Assembly (NCBI RefSeq): GCF_005239225.2
Contig: NC_133297.1
Coordinates: 20,386,147 to 20,450,146, forward strand
DNA from: Populus alba
Lineage: Eukaryota > Streptophyta > Magnoliopsida > Malpighiales > Salicaceae
Length of the DNA stretch: 64,000 nt
Direction of reading: 5' to 3'
Of this stretch, positions 26,909 to 39,064 are shown in pieces (position 1 is the first letter of the stretch; each line of letters opens with the position of its first letter). The notes below the pieces were generated by a model. It was not told the DNA's origin. It worked only from the letters and a program-made list of their open reading frames with translations, and did not search any database. Made by a program: the position numbers and the translations under genes.

Positions 26909-28590
26909 TTGTTTGTCCTATGCATGGAAATCCTGTCAGGGCTGTTCTGCAATATGAGTGCCAACCAAAACTTCAAGTTCCACTGGAGATGCAAGAAGGA
27001 CAGAATTTCTCATCTTTGCTTTGCCGACGACTTGATGATATTCAGCAAAGGGGATGTACATTCAATCCGTATGATCAAAAATGTACTCACAGAGTTTCAG
27101 GTTCTATCAGGTCTATATCCAAATCCAAACAAAAGTGACATCTTCTTGAGCGGTTCGTTAGGAGCTGAGAGGGAACAGATTATCAGTATTCTTGGGTTTA
27201 GAGAGGGGGAGCTTCCTATGAAATATTTGGGAGTGCCTCTTATCTCGTCCAGACTAAAGGCTGTTAATTGTAAGGGCCTCGTGGATCGAATTACCGCCAA
27301 AGTTCGACATTGGACCTGTAGAACACTCTCTTTCGCAGGGCGAGTACAACTGATTAACTCAGTCTTATTCTCCATCCAGGTCTATTGGGCATCTCTATTC
27401 CTATTACCTGGGGAAGTAGTGAAAAATGTTGAGCAAATTATGAGATCCTTTCTTTGGTCAGGTTCAGATATGAGCACTACCAGGGCTAAAGTGGCTTGGG
27501 ATCAGGTATGTCTTCCAAAAAAGGAGGGGGGGCTAGGCATAAAAAGGATAGCAGAATGGAACAAGATTGCCTTGTTGAAACATATTTGGAACTTGTGCAA
27601 TGACTCAGATGGCTCAATCTGGTCTACTTGGATCAGATCCAATCTCTTGCGAGGTAGGAATTTCTGGACAATCAAGGCGCCAGGAAGCTGCTCTTGGGCT
27701 TGGGAAAGATTCTAAAGCTCAGATCCTTAGCATGGCCGAAGATGAAGCACGTCATCGGAGATGGAATGACAACCTCTCTATGGTTTGACAATTGGCATCC
27801 TCACAGCCCGCTCGCTGATACCTACGGTGAACGTTTCATCTATGATTCAGGTATGGAACACAACGCGAGAGTGAACGTGCTGATTAATAACTTAGAATGG
27901 AGAATTCCTATCACTCATGCTATTGGCTGGCACCCCATTTTAGAAGCTATTCCTTCCACCTCTACTCCTAAGGGGCAAAAGGATGAGATTGTTTGGTTGG
28001 ATTCGCCAAATCAGAGTTTCTCAGTCAAAGTAGCTTGGGAACAACTAAGAATTCATCATCAAATGGTTGATTGGCATGACATCGTGTGGTTTAAGAATGC
28101 TGTCCCAAGACATGCATTTCTTCTTTGGGTGGCTATCCAACGGAAACTCTCAACGCAGGATAGACTTCATCGGTTTGGTATTCATGGTCCCAATAGGTGC
28201 TCACTCTGTCTCCGCAATAATGAAGATCACAACCACTTGTTCTTTGAATGCTCCTTTGCGAAAGCATTATGGTGGAATGTTTGTGATAGATGCGACATTC
28301 CAAGAATGACAAAAAGCTTGGATGAATGGATTCGATTGGCCACTGTCTCTTGGCATAGAAAAAGTTTCGTCAACTTTTCTCGTAAACTGGGTTTCGCAGC
28401 TACAGTGTATTGTATCTGGCAAGAACGGAATGCAAGGATCTTTGCAGATGTGTCTAAAGCTTTGAATTTGGTTTTTGATCAAATCGAATGTATCATTCGC
28501 GATAAGCTTGTTTTGATGAGGAATGTTCAACAAACAGATGAAAACATAAGGATCCAAAGACTTTGGAGGGTCAATAACATGGACTCTTAA
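26909..28590 (+). pseudogene. LINE ORF2 remnant, reverse transcriptase C-terminal part and zf-RVT, copy 2
   Basis: The best preserved coding remnant in the window. Two long open stretches, 26909-27715 and 27694-28590, together cover the RT palm from CMEIL onward through FADD (27020-27031), GVPL, the thumb and connection region, and the zf-RVT cysteines and histidines (CSLC, then HNHLFFEC). It ends at the same NNMDS stop as copy 1. A single frameshift around 27694-27715 separates the two parts. The N-terminal RT motifs and endonuclease are missing because of 5' truncation, so it cannot make an active enzyme. The first codon is just the truncation point, not a real start. Confidence 0.9.
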
Positions 28591-28779
28591 TTTGATGTTT
28601 AGCTGGTTGTTTTTGTACCCCTAGCATATCTAGTTGGTCCAAGTTTTTGTTTTGTTGTGGCTAGCCTGTAGCCATTTGTTGGTTTTCGTTTCTGTCCTCA
28701 TTGTAAATCTTGGGTATGCCCATTATATTCTTTGTATCATTTTCTTTTAATACATAAGTCAGCTTACCAAAAAAAAAAA
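26909..28779 (+). mobile_element. LINE copy 2, 5'-truncated
   Basis: About 1.87 kb of the same LINE family as copy 1, nearly identical base for base where they overlap. It begins inside reverse transcriptase just after the RQGD motif (equivalent to about 23799 in copy 1). It ends with the same 3' UTR and an 11-A tail (28769-28779). A perfect 13-15 bp duplication shows an independent insertion into the middle of a 335-bp unit, at a different place in the unit from copy 1. Confidence 0.93.
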
Positions 28780-28792
28780 TTCAAAATAGAAT
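28778..28792 (+). repeat. Target-site duplication, right side of LINE copy 2
   Basis: aattcaaaatagaat immediately follows (and shares two A with) the poly(A) tail. It is identical to 26894-26908. The interrupted satellite unit continues with gaaaacctcacgcaaac. Confidence 0.9.
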
Positions 28793-28810
28793 GAAAACCT
28801 CACGCAAACT
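28793..28810 (+). repeat. Short 335-bp satellite remnant between LINE copies 2 and 3
   Basis: Only about 18 bases of satellite (gaaaacctcacgcaaact) continue the unit interrupted by copy 2 before LINE copy 3 begins. The satellite and LINE share ttcatc/acatc-like bases here, so the exact join is ambiguous by about 8 bases. Confidence 0.8.
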
Positions 28811-29426
28811 TCATCAGTTTGGTATTCATGGTCCCAATAGGTGCTCACTCTGTCTCTGCAATAATGAAGATCACAACCACTTGTTCTTTGAATGCTCCTT
28901 TGCGAAAGCATTATGGTGGAATGTTTGTGATAGATGCGACATTCCAAGAATGACAAAAAGCTTGGATGAATGGATTCGATTGGCCACTGTCTCTTGGCAT
29001 GGAAAAAGTTTCGTCAACTTTTCTCGTAAACTGGGTTTCGCAGCTACAGTGTATTGTATCTGACAAGAACGGAATGCAAGGATCTTTGCAGATGTGTCTA
29101 AAGCTTCGAATTTGGTTTTTGATCAAATCGAATGTATCATTCGCGATAAGCTTGTTTTGATAAGGAATGTTCAACAAACAGATGAAAACATAAGGATCCA
29201 AAGACTTTGGAGGGTCAATAACATGGACTCTTAATTTGATGTTTAGCTGGTTGTTTTTGTACCCCTAGCATATCTAGTTGGTCCAAGTTTTTGTTTTGTT
29301 GTGGCTAGCCTGTAGCCATTTGTTGGTTTTCGTTTCTGTCCTCATTGTAAATCTTGGGTATGCCCATTATATTCTTTGTATCATTTTCTTTTAATACATA
29401 AGTCAGCTTACCAAAAAAAAAAAAAA
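28809..29426 (+). mobile_element. LINE copy 3, short 3' fragment
   Basis: About 620 bp covering only the zf-RVT end of ORF2 and the 3' UTR, with a 14-A tail (29413-29426). It starts at cttcatcagtttggtattc, equal to about 25050 in copy 1. No target duplication flanks it. The satellite on its right resumes at acacacaaaatgtc, exactly where it resumes after copy 1. This suggests copy 3 is a rearranged descendant of the copy 1 insertion rather than a separate one. Confidence 0.88.
28815..29235 (+). pseudogene. LINE ORF2 zf-RVT fragment, copy 3
   Basis: Encodes the last part of ORF2: FGIHGPNRCSLCLCNNEDHN onward through WWNVCDRCDIPRM to the NNMDS end. An in-frame stop replaces the tryptophan codon in CIWQERN (tgacaagaa at about 29062), which copies 1 and 2 lack. 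Together with the missing RT this makes it a dead fragment. The sequence is otherwise almost identical to copy 1. Confidence 0.85.
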
Positions 29427-32400
29427 CACACAAAATGTCAATTTATAGATTGTTCTCTTATGTCTTGGAACCCAAAACCCTCTGCGGCCGAAATGAACCA
29501 CCAAACAATTCGTCCCTAAGCCGAAATCAAAACAAGCCCAAATTTAACTTACGGCGCGATCCCATCCCCAATACATAGAATGTGAAGTTTCAATTGATTC
29601 GAAGCTGGTTTGCTAATGTTTCGCAATAATAGTAGTGTTTCTGCGGAAGAATTGAAACTAGAATGAAAACCTCACGCAAACTACATCAGAATAAGTCCAA
29701 ATTTGACCAAACGATCTCCAAATGACCTCAAATTCAACATTTAGTGGTACAACACTACGAACACACAAAATGTCAATTTATAGATCGTTCTCTTATGTCT
29801 AAGTACCCAAAACCCTCTGCGGCCGAAATGAACCACCAAACAATTCGTCCCTAAGCCAAAATCAAAACTAGCCCAAATTTAACTTCTGGAGCGATCCCAA
29901 CCGCAATACACAGAATGTGAAGTTTCAATTGATTTGAAGCTGGTTTCCTTATGTTTCGCATTAATAGTAGTGTTTCTGTTGCAAAATTGAAACTAGAATG
30001 AAAACGACAGGCAAAAAACATCAGAATAAGTCCAAATGTGACCAAACCATGTCCAAATGACCTCAAATTCAACATTTAGTATTACACCACTATGAACACA
30101 CAAAATGTCAATTTATAGATCGTTCTCTTATGTCTACGTACCCAAACCCTCTGCAGCCGAAATGAACCACCAATCAATTCGACCCTAAGCCGAAATCAAA
30201 ACAAGCCCAAATTTAACTTACGGCGCGATCCCATCCCCAATACACAGAATGTGAAGTTTCAATTGATTCGAAGCTGGTTTGCTTATGTTTCGCACTAATA
30301 GTAGTGTTTCTGCGGAAGAATTGCAACTAGAATGAAAACCTCACGCAAACTACATCAGAATAAGTCCAAATTTGACCAAACCATCTCCAAATGACCTCAA
30401 ATTCAACATTTAGTACTACAACACTATGAACACACAAAATGTCAATTTATAGATCGTTCTCTTATGTCTTGGTACCCAAAACCCTCTGCTGCCGAAAGGA
30501 ACCACCAAACAATTCGTCCCTAAGCCGAAATCAAAACTAGCCCAAATTTAACTTATGGCGCGATCCCATCCGCAATACACAGAATGTGAAGTTTCAATTG
30601 ATTCGAAGCTGGTTTGCTTATGTTTCGCAATAATAGTAGTGTTTCTGCGGAAGAATTGCAACTAGAATGAAAACCTCACGCAAACTACATCAGAATAAGT
30701 CCAAATTTGACCAAACCATCTCCAAATGACCTCAAATTCAACATTTAGTACTACAACACTATGAACACACAAAATGTCAATTTATAGATCGTTCTATTAT
30801 GTCGTGGTACCCAAAACCCTCTGCGGCCGAAAGGAACCACCAAACAATTCGTCCCTAAGCCGAAATCAAAACTAGCCCAAATTTAACTTATGGCGCGATC
30901 CCATCTGCAATACACAGAATGTGAAGTTTCAATTGATTCGAAGCTGGTTTGCTTATGTTTCGCAATAATAGTAGTTTTTCTGCGGAAGAATTGCAACTAG
31001 AATGAAAACCTCACGCAAACTACATCAGAATAAGTCCAAATTTGACCAAACCATCTCCAAATGACCTCAAATTCAACAATTACTACTACAACACTATGAA
31101 CACACAAAATGTCAATTTATAGATTGTTCTCTTATGTCTTGGTACCCAAAACCCTCTGCGGCCGAAATGAACCACCAAACAATTCGTCCCTAAGCCAAAA
31201 TCAAAACTAGCCCAAATTTAACTTCTGGAGCGATCCCAACCGCAATACACAGAATGTGAAGTTTCAATTAATTTGAAGCTGGTTTCCTTATGTTTCGCAT
31301 TAATAGTAGTGTTTCTGTTGCAAAATTGAAACTAGAATGAAAACGACAGGCAAAAAACATCAGAATAAGTCCAAATGTGACCAAACCATGTCCAAATGAC
31401 CTCAAATTCAACATTTAGTATTACACCACTATGAACACACAAAATGTCAATTTATAGATCGTTCTCTTATGTCTACGTACCCAAACCCTCTGCAGCCGAA
31501 ATGAACCACCAATCAATTCGACCCTAAGCCGAAATCAAAACAAGCCCAAATTTAACTTACGGCGCGATCCCATCCCCAATACACAGAATGTGAAGTTTCA
31601 ATTGATTCGAAGCTGGTTTGCTTATGTTTCGCACTAATAGTAGTGTTTCTGCGGAAGAATTCAAACTAGAATGAAAACCTCACGCAAACTACATCAGAAT
31701 AAGTCCAAATTTGACCAAACCATCTCCAAATGACCTCAAATTCAACATTTAGTACTACAACACTATGAACACACAAAATGTCAATTTATAGATCGTTCTC
31801 TTATGTCTTGGTACCCAAAACCCTCTGCTGCCGAAAGGAACCACCAAACAATTCGTCCCTAAGCCGAAATCAAAACTAGCCCAAATTTAACTTATGGCGC
31901 GATCCCATCCGCAATACACAGAATGTGAAGTTTCAATTGATTCGAAGCTGGTTTGCTTATGTTTCGCAATAATAGTAGTGTTTCTGCGGAAGAATTGAAA
32001 CTAGAATGAAAACCTCACGCAAACTACATCAAAATAAGTCCAAATTTGACCAAACCATCTCCAAATGACCTCAAATTCAACATTTAGTACTACAACACTA
32101 TGAACACACAAAGTGTCAATTTATAGATCTTTCTCTTATGTCCTGGTACCCAAAACCCTCTGCGGCCGAAATGAACCACCAAACAATTCGTCCCTAAGCC
32201 GAAATCAACACAATCCCAAATTTAACTTAGGGCGCGATCCCATCCGCAGTACACAGAATGTGAAGATTCAATTGATTCGAAGCTGGTTTCCTTATGTTTC
32301 GCAATAATAGTAGTGTTTCTGCTGCAAAATTGAAACTAGAATGAAACCCAAAGTCAAAAAACATCAGAATAATCCAAATTTGACCAAACGATTTCCAAAT

Positions 32401-34128
32401 GACCTCAAATTCAACATTTAGTAGTACAACACTATGAACATACAAAATGTCAATTTATAGATCGTTCTCTTATGTCTTGGTACCCAAAACCCTCTGCGGC
32501 CGAAATGAACCACCAAACAATTCGTCCCTAAGCCGAAATCAAAACAAGCCCAAATTTAATTTACGGCGCGATCCCATCCCCAATACATAGAATGTGAAGT
32601 TTCAATTGATTCGAAGCTGGTTTGCTAATGTTTCGCAATAATAGTAGTGTTTCTGCTGCAAAATTGAAACTAGAATGAAAACCACAGTCAAAAAACATCA
32701 GAATAAGTCCAAATTTGACCAAACGATCTCCAAATGACCTCAAATTCAACAATTAATATTACAACACTATGAACACACAAAATGTCAATTTATAGATCGT
32801 TTTCTTATGTCTAAGTAGCCAAACCCTCTGCAGCCGAATTGAACCACCAATCAATTCGTCCCTAAGCCGAAATCAAAACAAGCCCAAATTTAACTTACGG
32901 CGCGATCCCATCCCCAATACACAGAATGTGAAGTTTCAATTGATTCGAAGCTGGTTTGCTAACGTTTCGCACTAATTGTAGTGTTTCTGCGGCAGAATTC
33001 AAACTAGAATGAAAACCTCACGCAAACTACATCAGAATAAGTCCAAATTTGACCAAACCATCTCCAAATGACCTCAAATTCAAAAATTAATATTACAACA
33101 CTATGAACAGACAATATGTCAATTTATAGATCGTTCTCTTATGTCTTGGTACCCAAAACCCTCTGCGGCCGAAAGGAACCACCAAACAATTCGTCCCTAA
33201 GCCGAAATCAAAACAAGCCCAAATTTAACTGACGGCGCGATCCCATCCCCAATACACAGAATGTGAAGTTTCAATTGATTCGAAGCTGGTTTCCTTATGT
33301 TTCGCAATAATAGTAGTGTTTCTGCTGCAAAATTGAAACTAGAATGAAAACCACAGTCAAAAAACATCAGAATAAGTCCAAATTTGACCAAACGATCTCC
33401 AAATGACCTCAAATTCAACAATTAATATTACAACACTATGAACACACAAAATGTCAATTTATAGATCGTTCTCTTATGTCTTGGTACCCAAAACCCTCTG
33501 CGGCCGAAATGAACCACCAAACAATTCGTCCCTAAGCCGAAATCAAAACAAGCCCAAATTAAACTTACGGCGCGATCCCATCCCCAATACACAGAATGTG
33601 AAGTTTCAATTGCTTCGAAGCTGGTTTGCTAATGTTTCGCAATAATAGTAGTGTTTCTGCTGCAAAATTGAAACTAGAATGAAAACAACAGTCAAAAAAC
33701 ATCAGAAGAAGTCCAAATTTGACCAAACGATCTCCAAATGACCTCAAATTCAAAAATTAATATTACAACACTATGAACACACAATATGTCAATTTATAGA
33801 TCGTTCTCTTATGTCTTGGTACCCAAAACCCTCTGCGGCCGAAATGAACCACCAAACAATTCGTCCATAAGCCGAAATCAAAACAAGCCCAAAATTTAAC
33901 TTTAGGGCGCGATCCCATCCGCAATACACAGAATGTGAAGTTTCAATTGATTCGAAGCTGGTTTGCTAATGTTTCGCACTAATAGTAGTGTTTCTGCGGA
34001 AGAATTGAAACTAGAATGAAAACCTCACGCAAACTACATCAAAAATAAGTCCAAATTTGACCAAACCATCTCCAAATGACCTCAAATTCAACATTTAGTA
34101 CGACAACACTATGAACACACAAAAATGT
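29427..34128 (+). repeat. 335-bp satellite, regular part of the main array
   Basis: Unit landmarks fall at 29439, 29774, 30109, 30443, 30778, 31113, 31448, 31782, 32117, 32451, 32786, 33120, 33455, 33790 and 34129, spacing 334-335 bp with one unit of 339. Two unit types alternate irregularly: type A (tgcggaagaattg, ctcacgcaaactacatcag) and type B (tgctgcaaaattg, cagtcaaaaaacatcag). A run of units starting at 29774 recurs 1,339 bp later at 31113 with shared private variants (cttctggagcgatcccaacc; ctacgtacccaaaccctctg), a four-unit higher-order repeat. The minus strand repeatedly shows a 62-74 codon open frame, but 335 is not a multiple of three and nothing suggests it is a gene. Confidence 0.93.
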
Positions 34129-36704
34129 CAATTTATAGATCTTTCTCCTTATGTCCTGGTACCCAAAACCCTCTGCGTGCCGAAATGAACCACCAAACAA
34201 TTCGTCGTCCTAAAGCCGAAATCAACACAATCCCAAAATTTAACTTAGGGCGCGATCCCATCCGCAATACACAGAATGTGAAGATTCAATTGATTCGAAG
34301 CTGGTTTCCTTATGTTTCGCAATAATAGTAGTGTTTCTGCTGAAAATTGAAACTAGAATGAAACCCAAAGTCAAATTTGAAACATAATTGACAGAATAAA
34401 TTTGACCAAATTTGAACAAATTTCCAAATGACCTCAAATTCAACATGTAGTACAACACTCATGAACACACAAAACACAGAATGTCAATTTATAGATCGTT
34501 CTCTTATGTCTTGGTACCCAAAACCCTCTGCGGTCCGAAATGAACCACCAAACAATTCGTCCCTAAGCCGAAATCTTTAATTTACGGCTATCCCAGCCGA
34601 AATCAAAACCCCAAATTTAAACGTCGATCCCATCCCCAATACATACAATTCGAATCAAAACAAGTTTAACTTACGATCCCATCACTAGAAGTTTCAATTG
34701 ATTCGAAGCTGGTTTCTTATGTTTCGCAATAATAGTAGTGTTTCTTCTGCAAAAATTGAAAACTAGAATGAAAACCACAGTCAAAAAAACATCAGAATAA
34801 GTTCAAATTTGACCAAACCATCTCCAAATGACCTCAAATTCAACAATTAATATTACAACACTATGAACACACAAAAATGTCAATTTATAGATTGTTCTCT
34901 TATGTCTACGTACCCAAAACCCTCTGCAGCCGAATTGAACCACCAAATCAATTCGTCCCTAAGCCGAAATCAAAAAACAAGCCCAAATTTAACTTACGGC
35001 GCGATCCCATCCGCCAATACACAGAATGTGAAGTTTCAATTGATTCGAAGCTGGTTTGCTAATGTTTCGCACTAATTGTAGTGTTTCTGCGGAAGAATTG
35101 AAACTAGAATGAAAACCTCACGCAAACTACATCAGAATAAGTCCAAATTTGACCAAACCATCTCCAAATGACCTCAAATTCAACAATTAATATTACAACA
35201 CTATGAACACACAGAATGTCAATTTATAGATTGTTCTCTTATGTCGAAGTACCCAAACCCTCTGCAGCCGAAATCAAAACAAGCCCAAATTTAACTTACA
35301 GCGCGATCCCATCCCCAACACACAGAATGTGAAGTTTCAATTGATTCCAAGCTGGGTTGCTTATGTTTCGCACTAATAGTAGTGTTTCTGCGGAAGAATT
35401 GAAACTAGAATGAAAACCTCACGCAAACTACATCAGAATAAGTCCAAATTTGACCAAACCATCTCCAAATGACCTCAAATTCAACATTTAGTCTTACAAC
35501 ACTATGAACACACAACTGTGTCAATTTATAGATCGTTCTCTTATGTCTTGGTACCCAAAACCCTCTGCGGCTGAAATGAACCACCAAACAATTCGTCCCT
35601 AAAGCCGAAATCAAAAACGAGCCCAAATTTAACTGATTGGCGCGATTCCATCCGCAATACACGGAATGTGAAGTTTCAATTGATTCGAAGCTGGTTTCCT
35701 TATGTTTCGCAATAATAGTAGTGTTTCTGCTGCAAAATTGAAACTAGAATGAAAACCACAGCAAAAAACAGTCAGAATAAGTCCAAATTTGACCAAACGA
35801 TCTCCAAATGACCTCAAATTCAACAATTTAATATTACAACACTATGAACACACAAAATGTCAATTTATAGATCGTTCTCTTATGTCTTGGTACCCAAAAC
35901 CCTCTGCGGCCGAAATGAACCACCAAACAATTCGTCCCTAAGCCGAAATCAAAACAAGCCGCAAATTTAACTTACTGGCGCGATCCCATCCGCAATACAC
36001 AGAATGTGAAGTTTCAATTGATTCGAAGCTGGTTTCCTTATGTTTCGCAATAATAGTAGTGTTTCTGCTGCAAAATTGAAAACTAGAATGAAAACCTCAC
36101 AGTAAAAAACTACATCAGAATAAGTCCAAATTTGACCAAACCATCTCCAAATGACCTCAAATTCAACAATTAGCATATTACAACACTATGAACACACAAA
36201 ATGTCAATTTATAGATCGTTCTCTTATGTCTTGGTACCCAAAACCCTCTGCGGCCCGAAATGAACCACCAAACAATTCGTCCCTAAGCCGAAATCAAAGA
36301 AGCCCAAATTTAACTTACGGCGCGATCCCATCCGCAATACACAGAATGTGAAGTTTCAATTGATTCGAAGCTGGTTTGCTTATGTTTCGCAATAATAGTA
36401 GTGTTTCTGCGGAAGAATTGAAACTAGAATGAAAACCTCACGCAAACTACATCAAAATAAGTCCAAATTTGACCAAACCATCTCCAAATGACCTCAAATT
36501 CAACATTTAGTACTACAACACTATGAACACACAAAATGTCAATTTATAGATCTTTTCTCTTTATGTCCTGGTACCCAAAAACCCTCTGCGGCTGAAATGA
36601 ACCACCAAACAATTCGTCCCTAAGCCGAAATCAAAACAAGCCCAAATTTAACTTAGGGCGCGATCCCATCCGCAATACACAGAATGTGAAGTTTCAATTG
36701 ATTC
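34129..36704 (+). repeat. 335-bp satellite, irregular part with length variants
   Basis: Landmarks at 34129, 34485, 34881, 35220, 35522, 35861, 36205 and 36540 give units of 356, 396, 339, 302, 339, 344 and 335 bp. The 396-bp unit (34485-34880) repeats scrambled bits of its own centre. The 302-bp unit (35220-35521) lacks about 33 bases around the aaccaccaaacaattcg segment. Many scattered single-base insertions occur. The last unit is cut at 36704 by LINE copy 4. Confidence 0.88.
36691..36704 (+). repeat. Target-site duplication, left side of LINE copy 4
   Basis: gtttcaattgattc is matched by gtttcaattgaaattc at 38230-38245, which has two extra A. It lies at the same place in the 335-bp unit on both sides. 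Confidence 0.75.
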
Positions 36705-38049
36705 TTGAAGGGAGTGCCTCTTATCTCGTCCAACTAAAGGGTTAATTGTAAGGGCCTCGTGGATCGAATTACCGCCAAAAGTTCGACATTGGACCTGTAG
36801 AACACTCTCTTTCGCAGGGCGAGTACAACTGATTAACTCAGTCTATTCTCCATCCAGGTCTATTGGGCATCTCTATTCCTATTACCTGGGAAGTAGTGAA
36901 AAATGTTGAGCAAATTATGAGATCCTTTCTTTGGTCAGGTTCAGATATGAGCACTACCAGGGCTAAATGGCTTGGATCAGGTATGTCTTCCAAAAAAGGA
37001 GGGGGGGCTAGGCATAAAAAGGATAGCAGAATGGAACAAGATTGCCTTGTTGAAACATATTTGGAACTTGATGCAATGACACAGATGGCATCGATCTGGT
37101 CTACTTGTATCAGATCGTCTCTTGCGAAATTTCTGGACAATCAAGGCGCCAGGAAGCTGGCTCTTGGGCTTGGGGAAAGATTCTAAAAGCTCAGATCCTT
37201 AGCATGGCGAAGATGAAGCACGTCATCGGAGATGGAATGACAACCTCTCTATGGTTTGACAATTGGCATCCTCACAGCCCGCTCGCATACCTACGGTGAA
37301 CGTTTCATCTATGATTCAGGTATGGAACACAACGCGAGAGTGAACGTGCTGATTAATAACTTAGAATGGAGAATTCCTATCACTCATGCTATTGGCTGGC
37401 ACCCCATTTTAGAAGCTATTCCTTCACCTCTACTCCTAAGGGGCAAAGGATGAGATTGTTTGGTTGGATTCGCCAATCAGAGTTTCTCAGTCAAAGTAGC
37501 TTGGGAACAACTAAGAATTCATCATCAAATGGTTGATTGGCATGACATCGTGTGGTTCAAGAATGCTGTCCCAAGACATGCATTTCTTCTTTGGGTGCTA
37601 TCCAACGGAAACTCTCAACGCAGGATAGACTTCATCGTTTGTATTCATGGTCCCAATAGGTGCTCACTCTGTCTCTGCAATAATGAAGATCACAACCACT
37701 TGTTCTTTGAATGCGCGAAAGCATTATGGTGGAATGTTTGTGATAGATGCGACATCCAAGAATGACAAAAAGCTTGGATGAATGGATTCGATTGGCCACT
37801 GTCTCTTGGCATGGAAAAAGTTTCGTCAACTTTTCTCGTAAACTGGGTTTCGCAGCTACAGTGTATTGTATCTGGCAAGAACGGAATGCAAGGATCTTTG
37901 CAGATGTGTCTAAAAGCTTCGAATTTGGTTTTTGATCAATCGAATGTATCATTCGCGCGATAAGCTTGTTTTGATAAGGAATGTTTCAACAAACAGATGA
38001 AAACATAAGGATCCAAAGACTTTGGAGGGTCAATAACATGGACTCTTAA
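36705..38049 (+). pseudogene. LINE ORF2 remnant, RT thumb and zf-RVT, copy 4
   Basis: Reads as disjointed pieces of the ORF2 C-terminal half: the GVPL-like start, the thumb region with VVKNVEQIMRSFLWSGSDMS (from about 36894), the RIPITHAIGWHPILEAI segment (from about 37370), the zf-RVT CSLCLCNNEDHNHLFFEC segment (about 37660-37715), and the NNMDS end at about 38049. The frame breaks at least ten times through losses of one to several bases. The zinc-finger region has also lost residues after FFEC. It is either an old decayed copy or a poorly corrected consensus of a copy like the others. Confidence 0.87.
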
Positions 38050-38229
38050 TTTGATGTTTAGCTGGTTGTTTTTGTACCCCTAGCATATCTAGTTGGTCCA
38101 AGTTTTTGTTTTGTTGTGGCTAGCCTGTAGCCATTCGTTGGTTTTCGTTTCTGTCCTCATTGTAAATCTTGGGTATGCCCATTATATTCTTTGTATCATT
38201 TTCTTTTTAATAAGTACCAAAAAAAAAAA
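36705..38229 (+). mobile_element. LINE copy 4, 5'-truncated
   Basis: About 1.5 kb of the same LINE family, beginning at ttgaagggagtgcctc (equal to about 24112 in copy 1, after the catalytic RT motifs). It ends in the common 3' UTR and an A tail at about 38219-38229. It carries many more small deletions than copies 1-3. Flanking duplications of about 14 bp mark an independent insertion at a third position in the 335-bp unit. Confidence 0.9.
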
Positions 38230-39064
38230 GTTTCAATTGAAATTCGAAGCTGGTTTCCTTATTTTCGCAATAATAGTAGTGTTTCTGCTGCAAAATTGAA
38301 ACTAGAATGAAAACCACAGTAAAAAACATCAGAATAAGTCCAAATTTGACCAAACAATCTCCAAATGACCTCAAATTCAACAAATTAATATTACAACACT
38401 ATGAACACACAAAATGTCAATTTATAGATCGTTCTCTTATGTCTTGGTACCCAAAACCCTCTGCGGCCGAAATGAAACCACCCAAACAATTCGTCCCTAA
38501 GCCGAAATCAAAAGAAGCCCAAATTTAACTTACGGCGCGATCCCATCCGCAATACACAGAATGTTAAGTTTCAATTGATTCGAAGCTGTTTCTATGTTTC
38601 GCAACTAATAGTAGTGTTTCGCTGGAAGAATTGAAACTAGAATGAAAAACCTCACGCAAACTACATCAGAATAAGTCCAAAATTTGACCAAACCATCTCC
38701 AAATGACCTCAAATTCAACATTTTATACTAAAACACTATGAACACACAAAATGTCAATTTATAGATCGTTCTCTTATGTCTAAAGGTACCCAAACCCTGC
38801 TGCAGCCGAAATGAACCACCAATCAATTCGTCCCTAAGTTGAAATCAAAACAAGCCCAAATTTAACTTACGGCGCGATCCCATCCGCAATACACGGAATG
38901 TTAAGTTTCAATTGATTCGAAGCTGGTTTGCTAATGTTTCGCACTAGTAGTAGTGTTTAGCGGCAAAATTGAAACTAGATTGAAAACCACAAGCAAAAAA
39001 CATCAGAATAAGTCCAAATTTGACCAAACCATCTCCAAATGACCTCAAATTCAACATTTAGTAC
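38230..39064 (+). repeat. 335-bp satellite, units right of LINE copy 4
   Basis: The interrupted unit resumes at 38230, with landmarks at 38418 and 38755 (337 bp apart). The unit type is mixed and several 1-3 base changes occur. The last unit stops after ttcaacatttagtac, where reversed LINE sequence starts. Confidence 0.9.

Noticed and set aside
26425..36176. Recurring minus-strand 62-74 codon frame (MLNLRSFGD type) and plus-strand MSIYRSFS frames in the 335-bp satellite
   Set aside because: Present once per unit because the unit repeats. The unit length is not a multiple of three, variants break the frame freely, and no domain is recognisable.
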